A DNA stretch of 64,000 nt from Sulfuritalea sp. (GTDB lineage: Bacteria > Pseudomonadota > Gammaproteobacteria > Burkholderiales > Rhodocyclaceae): positions 1 to 64,000 of the forward strand of contig JAUXUK010000079.1 in the NCBI GenBank assembly GCA_030680805.1, in the 5' to 3' direction. The notes under the pieces were generated by a model. It was not told where the DNA came from. It worked only from the letters and a program-made list of their open reading frames with translations, and searched no databases. Both the position numbers and the translations under genes were made by a program. Position 1 is the stretch's first letter, and every line of letters starts with the position of its first letter. Positions 1 to 8,079 of this stretch are shown here, piece after piece.

Positions 1-186
1 TCTATCAGCAATTTCCGTCCTTGCAGCGTTGTTCTGGCATTCTTATGGCTGTTCATCCGGTGGGTCTCCTGAGAGTACTGAAGTGTCGAGAACTCCAGTT
101 TCCCAGAACTTGCCGGGTGAACAACCTATTGAAACACTACAACTAGTGCGGTGTTGCAGGCAAAGAGCGAGTTATGAACCACGTTT

Positions 187-216
187 CGTCATTCCCGCGG
201 AAGCGGGAATCCAGCG
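187..216. repeat. REP-like palindromic repeat
   Basis: The core is a perfect 8-bp inverted repeat, ATTCCCGC (191-198) and GCGGGAAT (203-210), around a 4-nt loop, flanked by CGTC and CCAGCG. This resembles the dispersed intergenic palindromes of many proteobacteria. A degenerate relative follows at about 241-275. A genome-wide copy count would confirm it. Confidence 0.6.
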
Positions 217-413
217 ACGTTGGTGGACAAAAGCACTGGGTTCCCGCTTTGCCACCCCGCGAAGCGGAATCCAAGGCATGCAGAGCCGCGGGAACGACGG
301 ATGTCCATTTCAGTGTTCCGTCAAGAATGCAGCGCTACACTAGGATACCGTCCGATCCTTTGGATCGGGGCCTTGCCTGCCGGAGATTCCGCTTCGCGGG
401 CCGGCAATAAAAA

Positions 414-441
414 AGACCCGACGCCTTGCGGGGTCGGGTCT
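414..441 (-). terminator. Rho-independent terminator of the phasin gene
   Basis: A 9-bp stem, AGACCCGAC (414-422) with GTCGGGTCT (433-441), encloses a 10-nt loop. Read on the minus strand it is followed by a T run, seen as the A run at 408-414 on the plus strand. It lies about 110 bp past the phasin stop codon. Confidence 0.8.
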
Positions 442-553
442 GAAACCAGCCCTTTTGCGGGGCCGGAGGAGGAGACGTTGTGAAAGCGAAGCTTCAGTGC
501 AGGCTAACGTCGGCTTATTTGACGTTAAGCGAAGCGGCCGGAACTAAAGTCGC

Positions 554-1111
554 TTAGGCGGCTTTCTTGGCCTTCGGCGCGTTGGTGCCGACAGCCTTGA
601 CGGTCGCGGTGGTAGCGGCAGCGACATTGGCTTCAGCGATCTCGGCGACTTGCTTGGCGGCCTTGGTCATGCTGTCGTAGGCCGAGTTCGCGGCGGCAAT
701 CGCCGACTTCACGGCAGCCACGGCAACATCGGAACCAGCCGGTGCGTTCTTGGCGGCCTTGTCCAGCGCGGAAGCGACATTCTTGTTGATTTCGGAGAAC
801 TGGCCTTCGACAACCTTCGACAGTTCTTCCTGGGTCTGGGTGGCGATCTCATACACGCTGCGCGAGTAGGCAACAGCCTTCTCCACGGCGGGCTGGGCCA
901 GCGTGGTTTGCATGGCGACCAGTTGCTGCACGTCCTTGACGGCGAGCAGGGCCTTGGCGCTGGCAACGCTGTCTTCCAGCATGGCGCGGGCGGTGTTGAG
1001 GTTGAGGGCGGCAAGGCGCTCGGCGCTGGCGAAAGCCGTGTTGGCGATGGTCAGCAGGGTTTCTACGTTGGCCTTGTTGGCGCTGGCGAATTGTTCGGTG
1101 GTGGCGTTCAT
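554..1111 (-). CDS. phaP: Phasin family protein (PHA granule-associated)
   Basis: This 185-residue protein matches the usual length and composition of PhaP phasins, which coat polyhydroxyalkanoate granules in the cytoplasm. It is alanine-rich, amphipathic and largely helical, with no cysteine or membrane segment, and ends in an Ala/Lys-rich tail (PKAKKAA). The ATG at 1111 is chosen because an AGGAG-type site lies just upstream and the family N-terminus begins MNATTEQF; the open frame runs further upstream without homology. A near-consensus sigma70 promoter with operator-like repeats lies at 1191-1271 and a terminator at 414-441, so the gene is probably monocistronic. PhaR control is inferred. 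Strong expression under PHA-storing conditions is expected of the family. Confidence 0.9.
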   Translation of the reverse strand: MNATTEQFASANKANVETLLTIANTAFASAERLAALNLNTARAMLEDSVASAKALLAVKDVQQLVAMQTTLAQPAVEKAVAYSRSVYEIATQTQEELSKVVEGQFSEINKNVASALDKAAKNAPAGSDVAVAAVKSAIAAANSAYDSMTKAAKQVAEIAEANVAAATTATVKAVGTNAPKAKKAA

Positions 1112-1190
1112 GGTTATCTCCTGGAAAATGGGTTTGAAACGGGGTTTGGGTTTCGTATTCGGAATGCTCACCCTGTCCGTCCGGGCGATG

Positions 1191-1212
1191 TTGCAGTGCA
1201 TCATGCTTTGCA
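1191..1212 (-). promoter_or_regulatory. TGC-rich direct/inverted motifs at the phasin start site
   Basis: TTGCAGTGCA (1191-1200) and TGCTTTGCA (1204-1212) abut the -10 box and cover the predicted transcription start. PHA regulators of the PhaR family bind TGC-rich palindromic sites near phasin promoters, so this is a candidate operator. Protein binding is inferred. Confidence 0.35.
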
Positions 1213-1239
1213 TTATAGGGATGAAACTCGCCATGTCAA
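1212..1239 (-). promoter_or_regulatory. Sigma70 promoter of the phasin gene
   Basis: On the minus strand a perfect TTGACA (1234-1239) and a perfect TATAAT (1212-1217) are 16 bp apart. The predicted start is near 1205, giving a leader of about 95 nt before the ATG at 1111. It is the best promoter match noticed in the window. Confidence 0.8.
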
Positions 1240-1271
1240 CAAATTTTTGGTGCGTCGCACCAAAAATTTGT
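1239..1271. promoter_or_regulatory. 15-bp perfect palindrome abutting the phasin -35 box
   Basis: Arms 1239-1253 and 1257-1271 are exact inverted repeats (core AAATTTTTGGTGC) around a 3-nt loop, directly upstream of the -35 hexamer. The position suits an operator for a dimeric regulator. It could also form a hairpin, but no T run follows in either direction that would make it a good terminator. Confidence 0.5.
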
Positions 1272-1308
1272 GTTTTGAGAATAATAGTGCTGTAACAATG
1301 AGTTATAA

Positions 1309-1338
1309 AAGCAACAAAGGCCCCGCAGGGCCTTTGTT
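1309..1338 (-). terminator. Rho-independent terminator of the enoyl-CoA hydratase gene
   Basis: A perfect 11-bp stem, AACAAAGGCCC (1313-1323) with GGGCCTTTGTT (1328-1338), has the loop CGCA. On the minus strand it is followed by GC and TTTT. It lies 20 bp after the hydratase stop and separates that operon from phasin. Confidence 0.8.
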
Positions 1339-1358
1339 GTTGCGTTGCGAAAGAACGC

Positions 1359-2135
1359 CTAGCTGTCGCGGAAGACGGGCTTGCGCTTTTCGACAAAGGC
1401 CGCCATGCCTTCCTTCTGGTCGGCCAGGGCAAAGGCCGAATGAAAGGTGCGGCGCTCGAACAGCAGGCCTTCCTGCAGACTGGATTCGTAGGCGCGATTG
1501 ACCGATTCCTTGATCATCATCACGATCGGCAGCGAGAATCCGGCAATGCTTGTCGCTGCCGCCAGGGTTTCTTCCAGCAGCTTGTCGGCGGCGATGATGC
1601 GCGCCACCAAACCAGCACGTTCGGCTTCCTCGGCGTCGATGAAACGGGCGGTGAGGCACATGTCCATCGCCTTGGCCTTGCTCACGGCGCGCGGCAGGCG
1701 CTGGGTGCCGCCGGCGCCGGGCAGGATGCCGAGCTTGATTTCGGGCTGGCCGAACTTTGCTGTGTCGGCGGCGTAGATCATGTCGCACATCATCGCCAGT
1801 TCGCATCCGCCGCCCAGCGCAAAGCCGGCGACCGCGGCGATGATCGGCTTGCGGCAGCGAATGATGCGGTCCCAGTTGCGGCTGATGTAATTGGCTTTGT
1901 AGACATCCATGAAGTTCCAGCCGGCCATGGCGCCGATGTCGGCACCCGCGGCGAAGGCCTTTTCCGAGCCGGTGATGACGATGCAGCCGATGTTTGGGTC
2001 GGCCTCGAATGTGTCCAGCGCGGCCCCGAGTTCGTCGATCAGCGTGTCGTTGAGGGCGTTGAGCGCCTTGGGCCGGTTGAGGGTAATCAGCCCGACCTTG
2101 CCGCGGGTTTCCGCGATGATGTTTTCGTAACTCAC
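1359..2135 (-). CDS. Enoyl-CoA hydratase/isomerase (crotonase) family protein
   Basis: This 258-residue protein has the full crotonase fold. It hydrates 2-enoyl-CoA to 3-hydroxyacyl-CoA in beta-oxidation or aromatic-acid degradation. The oxyanion-hole region AGADIGAM and both catalytic glutamate motifs ([10 protein letters not shown] and [19 protein letters not shown]) are present, as expected for a true hydratase rather than a degenerate homologue. Translation starts at a GTG overlapping the lptA stop (GTGA), with AGGAGA upstream. It is therefore translationally coupled to the lpt/kds genes, which have no obvious metabolic link to it. It resembles PaaF/EchA-type enzymes; the exact substrate cannot be read from sequence. 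Confidence 0.93.
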   Translation of the reverse strand: MSYENIIAETRGKVGLITLNRPKALNALNDTLIDELGAALDTFEADPNIGCIVITGSEKAFAAGADIGAMAGWNFMDVYKANYISRNWDRIIRCRKPIIAAVAGFALGGGCELAMMCDMIYAADTAKFGQPEIKLGILPGAGGTQRLPRAVSKAKAMDMCLTARFIDAEEAERAGLVARIIAADKLLEETLAAATSIAGFSLPIVMMIKESVNRAYESSLQEGLLFERRTFHSAFALADQKEGMAAFVEKRKPVFRDS

Positions 2136-2773
2136 TGCGCTGTCTCCTGACGGGGGGTGGCGATGGTCTGGGCGCCTTTCAGCACCGGTGCCATGGTCGC
2201 AGCCGGGCGCGCGGATGCGGGGGGCGCGGCGGCGGCATCCTTGTTCTTCGGCTGGATCACGGCACGTACGCGATCGGTGCTGCCCGGCTTCGCGCGCGTG
2301 CCGTTGGGGCCGCTGGTGACGAAGTAGTTCTCCGTCCTCGCGTCATAGGAAATGAACTGGCCGCGAACCTCGTCGAGACCGCTCTTGACCCAGGCGTGAT
2401 TGAAGAATTCGGTTTTCTCGGCCTTGGCATCGTGCTCGATGCGTTCGCCTTCGCCCTCGATGTAGTCGTCCTGGCCTTCGCGCTTCTGCTTGAAGCGCGG
2501 CGGTGTGCTGGCGGTGCCGGTAGCGACGCCGCGCTGATAGCCGTCGTCGTCCTGGGTGACGACGATACGTTCGGCGCGAATGATCAGCGTGCCCTTGACC
2601 AGTTGCACGTTGCCTTCGAAGATCTGGACCTTCTTCACGTCATCGACGGAAACCCGGTCGGCTTCAATATTGACCGGCTTGTCGCGGTCGGCTTTTTCCG
2701 CCCGCGCCGCAGCGGCGGCGAGCGTGAGGCCGGCAATGCCGGCAATGGCGGCGAGTCGAAGAAAAGGTTTCAT
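2132..2773 (-). CDS. lptA: Lipopolysaccharide transport periplasmic protein LptA
   Basis: The product has 213 residues. An N-terminal signal peptide (about residues 1-25, ending AAARAE) is followed by an OstA-like beta-jellyroll with the hallmark start [13 protein letters not shown] and the segments [15 protein letters not shown] and [11 protein letters not shown]. LptA forms the periplasmic bridge that carries LPS from LptC to LptDE. The C-terminal 40 residues are a low-complexity Ala/Pro/Lys tail. It overlaps lptC by ATGA (2770-2773) and the hydratase by GTGA, in an operon that makes and exports Kdo/LPS. lptB, which often follows lptA, is not here. Confidence 0.93.
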   Translation of the reverse strand: MKPFLRLAAIAGIAGLTLAAAAARAEKADRDKPVNIEADRVSVDDVKKVQIFEGNVQLVKGTLIIRAERIVVTQDDDGYQRGVATGTASTPPRFKQKREGQDDYIEGEGERIEHDAKAEKTEFFNHAWVKSGLDEVRGQFISYDARTENYFVTSGPNGTRAKPGSTDRVRAVIQPKNKDAAAAPPASARPAATMAPVLKGAQTIATPRQETAQ

Positions 2774-3345
2774 GGAGTTTCGGTCCGGTTGCGATGGAGG
2801 GTGCCGGTAACGCGGCCGCGCAGGACCGAGATGCCGGATCTGTTGTCGATGTCGAGTCCGATGCCGTTCAGGATGCTTTTCCCCTGGGTGATGACCACCG
2901 GATCGTTGGTGTGTCCCTTTTCATCATCGGGAAACACCTTCAGCGTTCTGGTTTCAAGCACGGTGGAGGGCGAACCGGTCGCCGCGCTGTGGCGAATCAC
3001 GCGGACGTCATCGACCAGATCGACTTCCTTGCCGTCCTTGCCGACGTAGGCCATGCGGGCAAATATTTCAGTGGGCGGCTGTTGATGGTAGGTGATGTGC
3101 GGCGCGGTGACGACGGTCGTGTCGTCGTCGGGGTAGTGCAGCAGACTGGCGGCGACGACGGTATGTTGCAACTTGCCCTCGGCATCGAAGCGACGCACCT
3201 CGAAGCGTTCGACCCAGTAGTCGGGGTCGTGTCGCTGCGGGCCGCGCGGATTGTCGCCCTGGATGACCCGGTTGAGCCAGAAGGTCAGCGCCGCCAGCAG
3301 CACCAGCATGGCCAGCGGAAACAGCGAGGCGGCGCGATCTTTCAC
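2770..3345 (-). CDS. lptC: LPS export ABC transporter periplasmic protein LptC
   Basis: The product is a 191-residue single-pass inner-membrane protein. One hydrophobic segment (about residues 7-25, LFPLAMLVLLAALTFWL) precedes a periplasmic OstA-like domain, as in LptC, which hands LPS from LptBFG to LptA. The GTG at 3345 overlaps the kdsC stop (GTGA). An earlier in-frame ATG at 3375 would extend it into kdsC and is less likely. It is translationally coupled to both neighbours. Confidence 0.9.
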   Translation of the reverse strand: MKDRAASLFPLAMLVLLAALTFWLNRVIQGDNPRGPQRHDPDYWVERFEVRRFDAEGKLQHTVVAASLLHYPDDDTTVVTAPHITYHQQPPTEIFARMAYVGKDGKEVDLVDDVRVIRHSAATGSPSTVLETRTLKVFPDDEKGHTNDPVVITQGKSILNGIGLDIDNRSGISVLRGRVTGTLHRNRTETP

Positions 3346-3878
3346 TTGAGGTATTCCGCCATGGCCGCATCCCACTTGCCCTGGGCCCGAATGATCAAAT
3401 CGCAGACTTCGCGCACCGCGCCGCGACCGCCACCCTTGCTCGAGACGTAATCAACGCGGGCGAGAACTTCGCCGTGTGCATCGGCTACCGTCGCGGAAAA
3501 GCCGCAGGCGCGCAGGATCGGCAGGTCAACTACGTCGTCACCCATGTAGCCGGTTTGTGCCAGCTCTATTCCGCGCCGCGCCGCCAGTTCGATCAGCAGC
3601 GCGCGCTTGTCTTCGACGCCCATGTGCAGTTCTGTGATGCCAAGGTTCTGGGCGCGCAACTCGAGTGCGCGCGAACGGCGACCGCTGATGATGGCGACTT
3701 CCACGCCGGCCCGTTGCAGCATCTTGATGCCATGGCCATCGAGGCTGGAGAAGGCCTTGATTTCGTCGCCCTGCGAGCTGAAGTAGAGCGTGCCGTCGGT
3801 CAGCACGCCGTCCACGTCGAAGCCCATGAGGACCAGTTTGGCGGCTTTGTTCGCGGCCGCGGTTACGACGCCGTTCAT
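3342..3878 (-). CDS. kdsC: 3-deoxy-D-manno-octulosonate 8-phosphate phosphatase
   Basis: This 178-residue HAD-superfamily phosphatase removes phosphate from Kdo-8-P in the Kdo pathway for LPS inner core. HAD motif I is clear near the N-terminus (FDVDGVLTDG), with motif II IISGR and motif IV MGDDVVDLP, and there is no large cap domain, as in the tetrameric KdsC type. The ATG at 3878 overlaps the kdsD stop (TGATG); the frame extends 16 codons upstream inside kdsD but that part is not family-like. It sits between kdsD and lptC. Confidence 0.94.
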   Translation of the reverse strand: MNGVVTAAANKAAKLVLMGFDVDGVLTDGTLYFSSQGDEIKAFSSLDGHGIKMLQRAGVEVAIISGRRSRALELRAQNLGITELHMGVEDKRALLIELAARRGIELAQTGYMGDDVVDLPILRACGFSATVADAHGEVLARVDYVSSKGGGRGAVREVCDLIIRAQGKWDAAMAEYLK

Positions 3879-4891
3879 CAGACGACTTTCGCCCGGAACA
3901 GGTCGTGCATGTTCAATGCGCCGCACAGTGCGCCGGCGTCATCCTTCACCAGCAGCTGGTTGATCTTGTTGGCTTCCATCATCTCCACCGCTTCGACGGC
4001 GAGGCGGCGCGGCCCGATGCTGCGCGGATTGCGCGTCATGACGTCAGACACCGGCGTTGCGCGCAAGTCGCCGAAGCGCTCCATGGCGCGCCGCAGGTCG
4101 CCGTCGGTAAAGATGCCGGTAATGCTCGCTGCGGCATCGAGTATCACCGCCATGCCCATGCCGCCTCGGGTCATGGCCGCCAGCGCAGCCGGCACGAGCG
4201 AACTTTCGGCCAGCGTCGGCACATCGACCTGCATCACGTCGGCGACATGGGTGAGCAGCTTGCGGCCCAGCGCGCCACCGGGGTGGGAGCGGGCGAAGTC
4301 CTCGGCGCCAAAACCCCGGGCGTCGAGCAGGGCCACTGCCAGCGCATCGCCCAGCGCCAGTGCGGCGGTGGTGCTGGCGGTCGGCGCCAGATTCAGCGGG
4401 CAGGCTTCCTGATCGACGCGGGCGTCGAGGTGGATGTCGGCTTCCTGCGCCAGCGACGAAGTTTCATTGCCGGTGATGGCGATCAGCTTGCCCCCCAGTC
4501 GCTTGACCAGCGGCACGATGGTCAGCAGCTCGTCGTTCTCGCCGGAATTGGAAATCGCGATCAGGACGTCGTCGCGGGTGATCATGCCCAGGTCGCCATG
4601 CACGGCTTCGGCGGCATGAACGAAATAGGCCGGGGTGCCGGTGCTGGCGAAGGTGGCGGCCAGCTTGCGCGCAATGTGGCCGGACTTGCCGATGCCGCTG
4701 ACGACGACGCGGCCGCGGCTCTCCAGTATCAATGCGACGGCCGCACAAAACTCCGGTCCGATCCGCCGCGCCAGCGCCGCGACCGCAGCCGCTTCGATCT
4801 CGAGCACCTGGCGGCCCATGGCAACGACGCGGGCATCGTCGGGAACGCGAGCAGTTGCTGAAGATTCAGGTAGCTTGATGGCTTGGTTCAT
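3878..4891 (-). CDS. kdsD: Arabinose-5-phosphate isomerase
   Basis: This 337-residue enzyme converts ribulose-5-P to arabinose-5-P, the first committed step to Kdo. An N-terminal SIS domain (about residues 45-180, with SGIGKSGHIARKLAATF and SNSGENDE) is followed by two CBS domains (about 210-335). Length and domain order match KdsD/KpsF. It is the first gene of the kdsD-kdsC-lptC-lptA-hydratase run. Its promoter should lie in the 222-bp gap that separates it from the divergent antiporter gene. Confidence 0.95.
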   Translation of the reverse strand: MNQAIKLPESSATARVPDDARVVAMGRQVLEIEAAAVAALARRIGPEFCAAVALILESRGRVVVSGIGKSGHIARKLAATFASTGTPAYFVHAAEAVHGDLGMITRDDVLIAISNSGENDELLTIVPLVKRLGGKLIAITGNETSSLAQEADIHLDARVDQEACPLNLAPTASTTAALALGDALAVALLDARGFGAEDFARSHPGGALGRKLLTHVADVMQVDVPTLAESSLVPAALAAMTRGGMGMAVILDAAASITGIFTDGDLRRAMERFGDLRATPVSDVMTRNPRSIGPRRLAVEAVEMMEANKINQLLVKDDAGALCGALNMHDLFRAKVV

Positions 4892-5113
4892 CGGGGGCGG
4901 GCGTTCAACGTGAAATATCTCGTTCGGAGCGACTGGTAATAGTCGAGCGAAGCGAGCCGATCAGTAGCCCCCCCGTGAGGGGGGATGGGGGGAGGGCGTT
5001 CAATTTGCATATCGCGTGTTCCATCCTCTGCGGGTGGAGCTTGCGGCCATGAGCGTTATGATGGAGCCAAATTATAGCAACCGCGCTCCGCATCTTCCTT
5101 TATTGCCCGTTCC
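4892..5113. other. Divergent intergenic region between kdsD and the antiporter
   Basis: The gap must hold promoters for both directions, but no hexamer pair is convincing. It contains a C/G hairpin, CCCCCC-GTGA-GGGGGG (about 4969-4984), next to GCGAAGCGAGCC. That GC-rich style matches the short repeats near 36.0 and 37.3 kb. Confidence 0.4.
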
Positions 5114-7093
5114 ATGACCGACACCCTGCCCCTGATTCTGCTGTTGCTCGCCGCCGCGGTCGTCGTCGTGGTTGTCTTCCGCATGCTCGGCTTGCCCCCG
5201 ATCATGGGCTACCTGCTGGTGGGCGCCGCCCTCGGACCCCATGCCGCGGGCTGGGTGCCGGATACCGAGCAGACGCGGCATCTTGCCGAATTCGGCGTGG
5301 TGTTCCTGATGTTCAGCATCGGTCTCGAATTTTCGCTGGCACGCCTGTACAGCATGAAGCGCATCGTCTTCGGCCTCGGCCTCGCGCAGGTACTGGTGAG
5401 CGTGCTGGTGGCGACCGTGCTGGCGCGGCTGGCCGGCATTCCCTGGTTGGCCGGCATTGCGCTGGGCGGTGCGCTGGCCATGTCATCGACGGCGATGCTG
5501 TCCAAGCTGCTGACCGAACGCGGCGAACTCGACGCCCCGCACGGACGCGAAGTGATCGGCGTCCTGCTGTTCCAGGACATCGCCGTGGTGCCGCTGCTGG
5601 TGCTGATTCCGGCGCTGTCGCAGCCGCTCGAGGCGATGGCCGAGGCGCTGCTGCTGGCGGCCTTCAAGGCCACCGTGCTGCTGACGCTGGTGTTGTTCAT
5701 CGGGCAGCGGGCTCTGTCCGCCTGGTTTCATCTGGTGGCGCGCAGAAAGTCCGCCGAGCTGTTCATGCTCAATGTGCTGCTGATCACCCTTGGCCTCGCC
5801 TGGTTGACCGAACTGGCGGGCCTGTCCCTGGCGCTGGGCGCCTTCACGGCCGGCATGCTGATCGGCGAAACCGAATACCGCTATCAGGTGGAAGAAGACA
5901 TCAAACCCTTCCGCGACGTGCTGCTGGGTTTGTTCTTCGTCGCCATCGGCATGCGCCTCAATGTGCCGCAGATCCTCGGCCAGTGGCCGCTGGTGGCGGG
6001 CATCCTGGTGGCGCTGGTGGCACTCAAACTGCTGGTCGTCGGCATCTTCTCAAGGCTGCTGGGAAGTTCGCCCGGCACGGCGCTACGCAGCGGCCTGTGG
6101 TTGTGTGCCGGCGGCGAATTCGGCTTTGTCGTTCTCGCGCGCAGTGGCGACGTGGGTCTGCTCAACGCGGCAACGCTGCAGCCGGTGCTGGCGGCCATGG
6201 TGCTCTCGTTGCTGATGGCGCCGCTGATCGTGCATTTCTCCGACCGCCTGGTGTTTCGTTTTGTCGCTTCGGAATGGCTGCTGCGGTCGATGCAGCTGAC
6301 GCAACTCGCCGCGCAGTCGCTGGGTACCGACAAGCACGCAATCCTGTGCGGCTACGGGCGCACCGGTCAGCACCTGGCGCGTTTTCTCGAAGCCGAGGGC
6401 GTTTCCTTCATGGCGCTCGACCTTGATCCCGAGCGCGTGCGCGAAGCCAGCATCGCCGCCGAATCGGTCTTCTACGGCGATTCGTCGAAGAAGGAAACCC
6501 TGCTGGCGGCCGGCCTGTCACGCGCCAGCGTGGTGATCATCACCTTCGCCGACATCGATGCCGCATTGCGGGTGATCCACCGGGTGCGGGAACTGCGTCC
6601 TGATGTCGCCATCGTGTCGCGCGCCCGCGAGCAGGACGACGTCGAAAAGCTCTACGCCGCCGGCGCTGCCGAAGTGGTGCCGGAAGCCCTCGAATCGAGC
6701 GTGATGCTGGCGACCCATGCGCTGGCGCTGTCGGGTATTCCGATGCACAAGGTGATCAAGCGCCTGCGCGTGGTGCGCGAGCAGCATTACTCACTGCTGC
6801 GCGGCTTCTTTCATGGCGCCACGGATGCCGGCGCCCATCTGGCCGATGCCGACCAGCCGCGCCTGCATGCCGTGACCCTGACCCCCGGTACCTGGGCCAT
6901 CGGCCGCCGGGTCGGCGAAATCGACCTGGCAAAAGTCGGCGCTGGCGTTACGGCGATCCGCCGCCGCTCGCAGCGCGCCCTGAAACTGGAGCCGCAACTG
7001 GAGCTGATCGAAGGCGACGTGGTGGTCCTGATGGGGACCGCGGCGGCGGTGACGGCGGGGGAAGAAGTGTTGCTGCGCGGCAAGCAGAAATAA
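5114..7093 (+). CDS. CPA2-family monovalent cation:proton antiporter with TrkA domains
   Basis: This 659-residue inner-membrane protein has about 12-13 transmembrane segments forming a Na+/H+-exchanger domain (residues about 5-380). A cytoplasmic RCK/TrkA-N nucleotide-binding domain begins near residue 405 (GYGRTGQHLARFLE dinucleotide fold), and a TrkA-C domain occupies about 570-655. This is the KefB/KefC/YbaL architecture: potassium or sodium efflux coupled to proton uptake, gated by a cytoplasmic ligand. No KefF/KefG ancillary subunit is adjacent, so glutathione gating as in KefC is not assured. It is transcribed alone and ends at a hairpin at 7095-7116. Confidence 0.9.
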   Translation: MTDTLPLILLLLAAAVVVVVVFRMLGLPPIMGYLLVGAALGPHAAGWVPDTEQTRHLAEFGVVFLMFSIGLEFSLARLYSMKRIVFGLGLAQVLVSVLVATVLARLAGIPWLAGIALGGALAMSSTAMLSKLLTERGELDAPHGREVIGVLLFQDIAVVPLLVLIPALSQPLEAMAEALLLAAFKATVLLTLVLFIGQRALSAWFHLVARRKSAELFMLNVLLITLGLAWLTELAGLSLALGAFTAGMLIGETEYRYQVEEDIKPFRDVLLGLFFVAIGMRLNVPQILGQWPLVAGILVALVALKLLVVGIFSRLLGSSPGTALRSGLWLCAGGEFGFVVLARSGDVGLLNAATLQPVLAAMVLSLLMAPLIVHFSDRLVFRFVASEWLLRSMQLTQLAAQSLGTDKHAILCGYGRTGQHLARFLEAEGVSFMALDLDPERVREASIAAESVFYGDSSKKETLLAAGLSRASVVIITFADIDAALRVIHRVRELRPDVAIVSRAREQDDVEKLYAAGAAEVVPEALESSVMLATHALALSGIPMHKVIKRLRVVREQHYSLLRGFFHGATDAGAHLADADQPRLHAVTLTPGTWAIGRRVGEIDLAKVGAGVTAIRRRSQRALKLEPQLELIEGDVVVLMGTAAAVTAGEEVLLRGKQK

Positions 7094-7094
7094 A

Positions 7095-7116
7095 AAAGCC
7101 CGCCGAAGCGGGCTTT
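7095..7116. terminator. Bidirectional hairpin terminator
   Basis: A 9-bp stem, AAAGCCCGC (7095-7103) with GCGGGCTTT (7108-7116), has the loop CGAA. Upstream A residues become TTTTTT on the minus strand, so it best serves the minus-strand pilin gene ending at 7164. It may also end the antiporter transcript. Confidence 0.75.
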
Positions 7117-7163
7117 GGAGAAGGGGAACCGTGGTCTGTCCCCTATTGCTCCCTTGTGGTGTC

Positions 7164-7850
7164 TTAGTAGGCTACGCACACCGTATAGAGCGTAGCATCG
7201 TCTGCATTTGTCACCGTGTAAAAAGTGGCCGAAGTCGCCAGTTCGCCACCCGCTAACGTGCCCAGTACCCGAACCGTGCCGGTTGAGGTGTTGCCGTCGT
7301 CGATGGTGGTATCAATCTGGCGGGCAAAGCGACCTTGTATGCCCGAAGAGCAGATATAGAAGTTTGCCGGCCACGGATTGGGTACGACTGTAGATACCGC
7401 GTCACCCGTAATGCCCATGCGCCCACCGTCGGCGTTGCGCGGATTGTATAGGTCCCCTACCGCGGCCGCGCCAGCCGGGACGCTGGGATCGCCGGTGGCC
7501 AAACCTGCCAGCCGTACATGGTTCCAGAACAGATAGGACTCATCGGTCTTGGTCAGGCTGTTCCATACACCGTTGATGCGGGCGTTGCCAACGTCTGCCA
7601 GTACCGGAGTCGTGGCCGTAACCCCGGCGTGGTTGGCGTTGGCACGAGCGTCATCGCCTGGCAATGCGCGGAAGCGGTCCTGATAGGCAAAGACGAAGGT
7701 GGAGGTGGAGCGGAAGTCGTTGATGAAGTTCTTGACCTTCGCGCTGTTGATCAACTCCTGACCCTTCAGCACGCCGCCCAGCAGCAGGCCGATAATGACC
7801 AGCACGATGGCGATTTCGACGAGGGTAAAACCGGATTGTTTGCTTCTCAT
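7164..7850 (-). CDS. Type IV pilin/pseudopilin-like protein with prepilin signal
   Basis: This 228-residue protein begins with a class III prepilin leader (MRSKQSG, cleavage before FTLVEIAIVL), with Glu at +5 of the mature protein and a hydrophobic helix to about residue 30. PilD-type peptidase should process it. The body has two cysteines (in YICSSG and TVCVAY near the C-terminus) that could form the pilin disulfide loop. The ATG at 7850 is chosen because GGGGAG sits 6 nt upstream; an ATG two codons earlier has no spacing. It stands alone between terminator and divergent kinase, with no pil or gsp genes. Major pilin, minor pilin or secretion pseudopilin cannot be told apart here. Confidence 0.85.
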   Translation of the reverse strand: MRSKQSGFTLVEIAIVLVIIGLLLGGVLKGQELINSAKVKNFINDFRSTSTFVFAYQDRFRALPGDDARANANHAGVTATTPVLADVGNARINGVWNSLTKTDESYLFWNHVRLAGLATGDPSVPAGAAAVGDLYNPRNADGGRMGITGDAVSTVVPNPWPANFYICSSGIQGRFARQIDTTIDDGNTSTGTVRVLGTLAGGELATSATFYTVTNADDATLYTVCVAY

Positions 7851-8079
7851 GATCATCTCCCCTGTGGGGTGGTTGTTTGACGATGTAACTCTAGCACTTA
7901 TCGTACCATAGATCTAATCAGCGCTTATTCAATGAGATATAGCCGAAACTGCTACTAACTTAGGTGGTATCTGTCGAATATTGGACAGGTTCGTCAGCTA
8001 TTTGGCAGATTCTTGGCTCGCGGGTCGGGCAAAATAGGGTTTCTTTTCCTGGCCCGCGCCCTGGCGGCAAACGCATCCC

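Larger units (their letters stand above)
1..553. other. Intergenic region with dispersed repeats; no gene seen
   Basis: No convincing gene lies here. The short open frames overlap one another and run through repeats. The stretch holds a REP-like palindrome near 187-216, a related degenerate copy around 241-275, a repeat fragment at 381-407 that recurs at 37.35 kb, and the phasin terminator at 414-441. Any gene further left lies outside the window or has no coding part here. Confidence 0.6.

Noticed and set aside
29-483. Short overlapping frames in the first 500 bp
   Set aside because: They run through REP-like repeats and a terminator and show no domain or consistent ribosome site.
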